Shown here: one piece after another, positions 32,169 to 37,777 of the stretch
Numbering within the stretch: position 1 is the stretch's first letter
Layout of the letters: each line of letters begins with the position of its first letter
Source of the DNA: Gemmatimonas sp.
Lineage (GTDB): Bacteria; Gemmatimonadota; Gemmatimonadetes; Gemmatimonadales; Gemmatimonadaceae
Assembly (NCBI GenBank): GCA_021154325.1
Contig: JAJKIR010000065.1
Span: forward strand, 1 to 37,777
Direction of reading: 5' to 3'
Length of the DNA stretch: 37,777 bases
Program-made: the position numbers and the translations under genes
Notes under the pieces: generated by a model
The model's input: only the letters and a program-made list of their open reading frames with translations
Databases searched by the model: none
What the model was told of the DNA's origin: nothing

Positions 32169-33226
32169 GACCGCGGGACGCGGGACGCGGGACGCGGGTT
32201 GAGGGGAGAGGGCGCGCGTTCGGCGCGCTCATCGTTCTCGTATTTCTACTCTCTGCTCTCAACCCTCTGCTCTCTACTCTAAGCGCTCAGCGTACGCATT
32301 TGCTCATCGTCTCCGGACTCGGCGGCGAGGCGCAGTACAGTGAGCAGTTTCGAACGCTGGCGTTGTCGCTCTTCGACGCCGCGCGGAAGCGCTACGCGCT
32401 GGCCGATTCAGACGTGGTGTATCTCGCCGAGGAGGGCGCGAAGGATCCGCGGATCGCTGGCGTGTCGACGAAGGTGAACGTCGAGGCGGCGCTCACGCGG
32501 TTCGCGAAGCGATCGGGCGCGGGCGACCAGACAGTGGTCGTGCTCATTGGACACGGGAGCGGCACACAGGAGGACTCGAAGATCAGCCTTCCGGGTCCGG
32601 ACATGTCGGCTCGCGATTTCGCGCGTGATCTCGGTGCGTTCGGCACGCAGCAGGTCGCGTTCGTCGATTTGACGAGTGCGAGCGGGGACATGCTGCCGCT
32701 GCTCTCCGCGCCGAATCGGGTCGTGATCACGGCGACGAAGAGCAGCTTCGAGCGGAACGAGTCGGTATTCGCGAAGCACTTCGTCGCCGCGCTCTCGAGC
32801 GACGGCGCCGACGTCGACAAGGACGGACGCGTCTCGCTCCTCGAGGCGTTTCGTTATGCGGTGACGGAGACGAAGCGCTACTACGACGACCAGGGCCGGC
32901 TCCAGACGGAGCATGCGCAGCTCGACGACGACGGCGACAAGAAGGGAACGGCGGAGCCGCAGATGCAGGTGGCCACGGGAACTGATGGCACGCTCGCGCG
33001 TCGTATCTTCCTTGGTGGCGGTACGTACGCGTCCGCCGCCGGCGCGAATGATCCGCGGCTCGCGGCGCTGTACAAGGAACGCTTCACGCTCGAGGGTCGC
33101 ATCGAAGAGCTGAAGAAGCGAAAGGCGTCGCTGAGCGCCGATGCGTACGATGACGCGCTCGAGGACCTGTTGGTGGAGCTGGCGATGAAGTCGAAGGCGA
33201 TTCGGGCGATGGAGGGGCGGTCATGA
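32165..33226 (+). CDS. Exported C13/caspase-like protein lacking the catalytic cysteine
   Basis: 353 residues. ATG 32165 overlaps the preceding stop (ATGA). Residues 4-17 are encoded by six GGGACGC-type heptads and residues 28-42 (LLSALNPLLSTLSAQ) by seven CTCTGCT-type heptads; together they form a plausible signal peptide ending at SA/Q. The mature part has a legumain/caspase-like core: VVVLIGHGSG (H130), VAFVDLTSASGDM, VVITATKSS. In C13 peptidases the second motif carries the cysteine; here the position is S171 in D168-L-T-S-A-S-G. So it is either a serine-type variant or a pseudo-enzyme. It belongs to the VWA-MoxR operon and overlaps the next gene (ATGA). Confidence 0.78.
   Translation: MRPRDAGRGTRVEGRGRAFGALIVLVFLLSALNPLLSTLSAQRTHLLIVSGLGGEAQYSEQFRTLALSLFDAARKRYALADSDVVYLAEEGAKDPRIAGVSTKVNVEAALTRFAKRSGAGDQTVVVLIGHGSGTQEDSKISLPGPDMSARDFARDLGAFGTQQVAFVDLTSASGDMLPLLSAPNRVVITATKSSFERNESVFAKHFVAALSSDGADVDKDGRVSLLEAFRYAVTETKRYYDDQGRLQTEHAQLDDDGDKKGTAEPQMQVATGTDGTLARRIFLGGGTYASAAGANDPRLAALYKERFTLEGRIEELKKRKASLSADAYDDALEDLLVELAMKSKAIRAMEGRS
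32175..32292. repeat. Heptad inverted repeat translated as a signal peptide
   Basis: Left arm: six in-phase heptads at 32175-32216 (GGGACGC three times, GGGTTGA, GGGGAGA, GGGCGCG). Right arm: seven at 32244-32292 (TTCTACT, CTCTGCT, CTCAACC and so on). Both arms and the loop lie in one reading frame, giving an arginine-rich n-region, a hydrophobic core and a cleavage-like SAQ. The left arm starts six bases after the stop codon of the upstream VWA gene. Confidence 0.88.
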
Positions 33227-35823
33227 GGGGCGCGGGACGTGGGGCGCGGGGCGCGTCGGGTCTTTGCTTGGCGACATTGCTTCTCTTGCCATGCATCACG
33301 CACGCGCAGGCCCTCGACGACGCGACACAGTTGCTCCGCACGGGGAAGTACGAGCAAGCAGCGGCGGCGTTCGCGAAGGTCCCTGCGACCGACGACGAAT
33401 GGGTCTCGGCGCAGCGGGGGCTCGTCAGGTCACTCGTGGCCGTCGGCAAGTACGACGAAGCGGAAGCCGCAGCGCGTCGGGCGACAACGGCGCCGAAGGG
33501 GAGCGAGCTCTGGACGACCCTGGGCGAGGTCCTCCACGCGCGTGGACGGAACGCGGACGCCGAACAGGCCTTTGTGCGCGCGCGCACGTCGCATGCGTCA
33601 GACAGTCTCACGGCGGCAGTCGATCTCGCCGCGCTGCATTACGAGCGCGGCGATCGTGATCAGGCGATGCAGGAGTTCGATCGTTTCATCGAGGTCTACA
33701 ACAAGACGGGCGGCTCCTCACTCAGTGCGAGCGACCTCACCGCGGTTGCGATCGCGTGCCGCTATCTCGGCGCCACGAACCCGCAGCTCTTCAAGGACGC
33801 GCTCAAAGCGTTCGATCGCGCGATCCAGGAGGGCGGCGAGACGCCGGAGGGTGACGACGCGCGGATCGCGCTCGGCGAGATGTTCCTGGAGAAGTACAAC
33901 AGCGACGACGCGAAGTCGACGTTCGACGAGATCCTCGGCACGAACCCGAATGATCCACGGGCGCTGCTCGGCGCGGCGCGCCGTCGATTTTTCGACGGCG
34001 CAGGCGGCGCGGATTCACTCGTGAGGCAGGCGCTGAAGGTGAATCCGAACTATGCGCCCGCGCACGTCTTCGCGGCCGAGCTGCACCTCGATCTCGAGGA
34101 GTATGCGGACGCGCAGCGCGAGATCGATCGCGCGCTGCAGGTGAATCCGGTGTTGCCGGAGGCGCTCGCCGTCCGTGCCGCTGTCCGTTACCTCGTCGGC
34201 GACAACGCCGGCTTCGAAGCGGCGAAGCGGCAGGCACTGGCGACGAACCCTCGGAACGCGGAGCTCTTCAACACAGTAGCCGAGCTCGCGGCGCGCGTGA
34301 GGCAGTACCGGGAGGCCGCGGAGTTCGCGCGGCAGGCGGTGGCGCTCGACACGAAGAGCTGGCGGGCGTTCGGCTTGTTAGGCATGAACGAGCTGCGGCT
34401 CGGTCAGATCGCGGCGGGGAAGAAGGACCTCGAGACGTCGTTCACGGGCGATCCCTACAACGTCTGGATCAAGAACACGCTCGATCTGCTCGACACGTTC
34501 AAGAATTACGACGAGGTGAAGACGGATCACTTCGTCTTCATGATCGAGAAGGACGAGTCGGCTCTGCTCCAGCCGTATGTCGCGGAGCTCGCCGAGGCGG
34601 CGTATGCGCGCTTCGCGTCGACATACAAGTACACGCCGCCGCCACCGATCCGGATCGAAGTGTATCGCAGCCATGCGGACTTCTCGGTGCGCACGGTCGG
34701 TCTGGCGGGACTCGGTGCGTTAGGCGTGAGCTTCGGGACGACGCTCGCCTTCGACTCGCCCGCGGCGAAAGACGCGGGCCCCTTCAATTGGGGCTCGACC
34801 ATCTGGCACGAGCTCGCCCACACGTTCACGTTAGGCTCGACTGACCACCGGATTCCGCGATGGCTTTCCGAGGGACTCTCCGTGTACGAGGAGCATCGCG
34901 CGCGGACTGGTTGGGGCTTCGATGTCACGCCCGCGTTCCTCGACGCGTACCGGAAGGGGAAGCTGGTTCCGGTGAGCCGGATGAACGATGGCTTCATGCA
35001 TCCGGCGTATCCCGAGCAGGTCATGTTCTCGTACTACCAGGCGTCGCTCGTCTGTGATCTGATCGCGCGCGACTACGGCGAGAACGCGATCTACCAGATG
35101 CTGCAGGCGTACAAAGCCGGCCAGACGACGGACGAGGTCTTCCGCACGGTTCTCAAGAGCGATCTCGCGGCCTTCGACAAGAAGTTCGACACGTACCTGC
35201 GCGAACGATTCAAAACGCCGCTCGCGAGCCTTGACCAGTATCGACGGACGATGGCCGATGCACGTCGTCTGTATGAAGCCGGTCAGCTCGATGCGGCAAA
35301 GTCGATGTTCGAAACTGCTCAAGCGGCGTTCCCGCAATACGGTGGCGACGACAGTCCGACCTCGTTCCTCGCGCAGATCTACACGAAGAAGGGCGATGCA
35401 GCTCGCGCGGTGGCGGAGCTGAAGCGTCTCACGGCGTCGAACGAGACCAATTACGGGGCACAGCTGGCGCTCGCCGACGCCTTGCAGAAGCAAGGGGACG
35501 CCAAGGGTGCGACCGCCGCGCTGGCGGCCGCGCTGTACATCAACCCATTCGAGCTGCCGGTGCATCAACGGCTCGCCGAGCTGGCGAAGACGTCAGGCGA
35601 CGCGCAGATGGTGGTTCGGGAGCGCCGGGCGGTCGTTGCGCTTGCACCGGTGGACAGGCCAGAGGCGCTCTATCAGCTCGCCGTGGCCTATCGCGACGCT
35701 GGCGACGTGAAGGCCGCGCGGCACACCGTGCTCCGCGCCCTCGAGGATGCCCCGAACTTCGAGAAGGCGCAGACGTTGTTGCTCGCGATCCACGAGGCGC
35801 GAGCTGGAGGAAAAGCACCATGA
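33223..35823 (+). CDS. Exported TPR protein with peptidase-MA-like zinc protease domain
   Basis: 866 residues from ATG 33223 (ATGA overlap). The first residues come from GGGGCGC-type heptads; then LCLATLLLLPCITHAQA makes a signal peptide. Residues about 30-430 are tetratricopeptide repeats (for example KYEQAAAAFAKVPATDD, EYADAQREIDRALQVNP). The protease domain has WHELAHTFTLG (H529, E530, H533) and WLSEGLSVYEE, with E550 as third zinc ligand; this is a gluzincin of the peptidase-MA type. A second TPR-like block ends the protein. It is likely periplasmic or outer-membrane-facing. In this operon it may process envelope substrates controlled by the MoxR/VWA complex (inference). Confidence 0.88.
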   Translation: MRGAGRGARGASGLCLATLLLLPCITHAQALDDATQLLRTGKYEQAAAAFAKVPATDDEWVSAQRGLVRSLVAVGKYDEAEAAARRATTAPKGSELWTTLGEVLHARGRNADAEQAFVRARTSHASDSLTAAVDLAALHYERGDRDQAMQEFDRFIEVYNKTGGSSLSASDLTAVAIACRYLGATNPQLFKDALKAFDRAIQEGGETPEGDDARIALGEMFLEKYNSDDAKSTFDEILGTNPNDPRALLGAARRRFFDGAGGADSLVRQALKVNPNYAPAHVFAAELHLDLEEYADAQREIDRALQVNPVLPEALAVRAAVRYLVGDNAGFEAAKRQALATNPRNAELFNTVAELAARVRQYREAAEFARQAVALDTKSWRAFGLLGMNELRLGQIAAGKKDLETSFTGDPYNVWIKNTLDLLDTFKNYDEVKTDHFVFMIEKDESALLQPYVAELAEAAYARFASTYKYTPPPPIRIEVYRSHADFSVRTVGLAGLGALGVSFGTTLAFDSPAAKDAGPFNWGSTIWHELAHTFTLGSTDHRIPRWLSEGLSVYEEHRARTGWGFDVTPAFLDAYRKGKLVPVSRMNDGFMHPAYPEQVMFSYYQASLVCDLIARDYGENAIYQMLQAYKAGQTTDEVFRTVLKSDLAAFDKKFDTYLRERFKTPLASLDQYRRTMADARRLYEAGQLDAAKSMFETAQAAFPQYGGDDSPTSFLAQIYTKKGDAARAVAELKRLTASNETNYGAQLALADALQKQGDAKGATAALAAALYINPFELPVHQRLAELAKTSGDAQMVVRERRAVVALAPVDRPEALYQLAVAYRDAGDVKAARHTVLRALEDAPNFEKAQTLLLAIHEARAGGKAP
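33227..33261. repeat. GGGGCGC-type heptads encoding the start of the TPR protease
   Basis: Five in-phase 7-mers (GGGGCGC, GGGACGT, GGGGCGC, GGGGCGC, GTCGGGT) start at 33227, the base right after the stop codon of the upstream C13-like gene, and are translated as residues 2-13 (RGAGRGARGASG) of the next protein. Confidence 0.8.
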
Positions 35824-36653
35824 AATACGCGGCGCGCACACGCTGGATGGTACTCCTGGTCGGCGTTGCTGTTGTCCCCGGCGCTCGGGTCGATCTCCAG
35901 GCACAGGACCGCCGGTCGATGATGCGCTACTTCGGCGACCCTAACGAGTACTACACGCCGCCCGCGTTTCACGGGAACGTCAAGTACGATGGACGGTTCA
36001 CCTTTGCTCGGATCAAGTACCGGGGCTTTGCGCATTTCACGGACGAGGGCCCCGGGTGGTCGCACGACTATCCGCGGTCCGACGGTCACCTGATGAAGAT
36101 CATGCGCGAGGTGACGGCGCTGCGCCCGTTCGTGCAGCGCGGCGACATCGTTGGCGGCAACATCTTTGCGCTCGACGATCCCGAGCTGATGAAGTACCCG
36201 ATCGCGTACTTCTCCGAGCCGGGGGGCTGGTCGCCTAACGACAAGGAGGTCGCCGGCTTCAGGAATTATCTGCTCAAGGGCGGTTTCGTCATCTTCGACG
36301 ACTTCGGCGAGATGCGCGGCTTCGATCAGGGCGACTGGCTGAACACGGTGACGCAGATGCAGCGCGTGCTGCCGGGCTGCCAGATGGTCCGTCTCGACGC
36401 CAGCCATCCGATCTTCCACTCGTTCTATGACATCGGTCTGGACGTCATCGGCCGTACCTATCGCGGCATCCCCGCATACTACGGCATCTATGAGAACAAC
36501 GATCCGAAGCGCCGCCTGCTCGCCATTCTGAACTACAACAACGACATCGGTGAGTACTGGGAATTCTCCGACGAAGGCTTCGACCCCATCGCCCTCACGA
36601 ACGAAGCGTACAAGTTGGGAGTGAACTATTTGATGTATGCGCTGACACACTGA
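35820..36653 (+). CDS. Exported DUF4159-domain protein
   Basis: 277 residues from ATG 35820 (ATGA overlap with the TPR protease). The signal peptide is MVLLVGVAVVPGARVDLQAQ. The body begins DPNEYYTPPAFHGNVKYDG and contains FTFARIKYRG, YRGIPAYYGIYENND and LLAILNYNNDIGEYWEFSD, matching the DUF4159 family. DUF4159 proteins are commonly encoded next to MoxR, DUF58 and VWA genes and are thought to act in the envelope with them; the biochemical role is not known. Two aspartates and several tyrosines in GGNIFALDDPE and FVIFDDFGE could form a ligand site. Heptad repeats begin five bases after its stop codon. Confidence 0.9.
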   Translation: MKYAARTRWMVLLVGVAVVPGARVDLQAQDRRSMMRYFGDPNEYYTPPAFHGNVKYDGRFTFARIKYRGFAHFTDEGPGWSHDYPRSDGHLMKIMREVTALRPFVQRGDIVGGNIFALDDPELMKYPIAYFSEPGGWSPNDKEVAGFRNYLLKGGFVIFDDFGEMRGFDQGDWLNTVTQMQRVLPGCQMVRLDASHPIFHSFYDIGLDVIGRTYRGIPAYYGIYENNDPKRRLLAILNYNNDIGEYWEFSDEGFDPIALTNEAYKLGVNYLMYALTH

Positions 36654-36657
36654 CGAC

Positions 36658-36727
36658 GGTGATTGGTGGCTGGTGACTGGTGATTTGTTGGCTTTCACCA
36701 ACCACCAGCCACCAATCACCAGCCACC
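36658..36727. repeat. Heptad-armed inverted repeat (GGTGATT type)
   Basis: Four in-phase heptads at 36658-36685 (GGTGATT, GGTGGCT, GGTGACT, GGTGATT). After a short loop come five complementary ones at 36693-36727 (TTTCACC, AACCACC, AGCCACC, AATCACC, AGCCACC). It separates the DUF4159 stop codon from the MoxR gene, so readthrough or termination here could set the ratio of MoxR to the upstream proteins. Confidence 0.85.
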
Positions 36728-36760
36728 AAGACGAATCACCACCTTACTCTGGACTTTCCC

Positions 36761-37777
<1,017 letters not shown>

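Noticed and set aside
5423..36727. CRISPR array
   Set aside because: The periodic units are 7 bp, contiguous, and without constant repeats separated by unique spacers; no cas genes are visible.

Overview
The window looks like chromosomal DNA of a GC-rich, Gram-negative-type bacterium, most probably Gemmatimonadota or a close relative (inference, no database search). The reasons are many exported or lipoprotein-type signal peptides, ADOP-type permeases controlled by a PadR repressor, large exported S9 and beta-propeller peptidases, and DUF4412, DUF4159 and AMIN-like proteins. I see no phage, transposase, CRISPR array, rRNA or tRNA. Genes lie on both strands in short operons.

Layout. 1-545 (-): 5' part of an ABC-transporter permease. 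733-5416 (+): three overlapping genes for an Fe-S flavoprotein oxidoreductase and 2-oxoacid:ferredoxin oxidoreductase KorA/KorB. 5694-7116: a lipoprotein and a divergent zinc-ribbon membrane protein. 7272-10878 (-): exported S9 peptidase and a DUF4412 protein. 11070-15205 (-): an eight-gene run with two stand-alone Clp N-domain proteins, an HExxH protein, an AMIN-like lipoprotein, a DinB-like protein and small membrane proteins. 15340-17123 (+): metallo-beta-lactamase-fold hydrolase and variant arginase. 17113-18733 (-): deacetylase-like and formyltransferase pair. 19127-20609: two lipoproteins, divergent. 20619-27546 (-): CAAX protease, PadR, ADOP permease and a beta-propeller/gamma-glutamyltranspeptidase fusion. 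27639-28559 (+): Fpg/Nei-type DNA glycosylase. 28620-29543 (-): PhzF. 29769-37777 (+): VWA/GATase-like membrane protein, C13-like protein, TPR/peptidase-MA protein, DUF4159 protein and a MoxR ATPase cut by the window end.

Two DNA-level signals stand out beyond the genes. First, most gene ends carry tracts of degenerate 7-bp units, usually as facing inverted arms. Each locus has its own heptad vocabulary but the same phase. Stop codons often lie in or right next to these tracts. In the MoxR-associated operon the tracts are translated and supply the N-terminal signal peptides of two consecutive proteins. Second, the octamer CGTTAGGC occurs 23 times (about 1.5 expected at an assumed 65% GC), with 9 copies of the sister word CGTTATGC. 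All lie inside genes, on both strands and in several reading frames, and force rare codons such as TTA and ATA. I regard these two signals as the best candidates for something undescribed. The orphan Clp-N operon and the C13-like/TPR-protease/MoxR operon are the best protein-level candidates.
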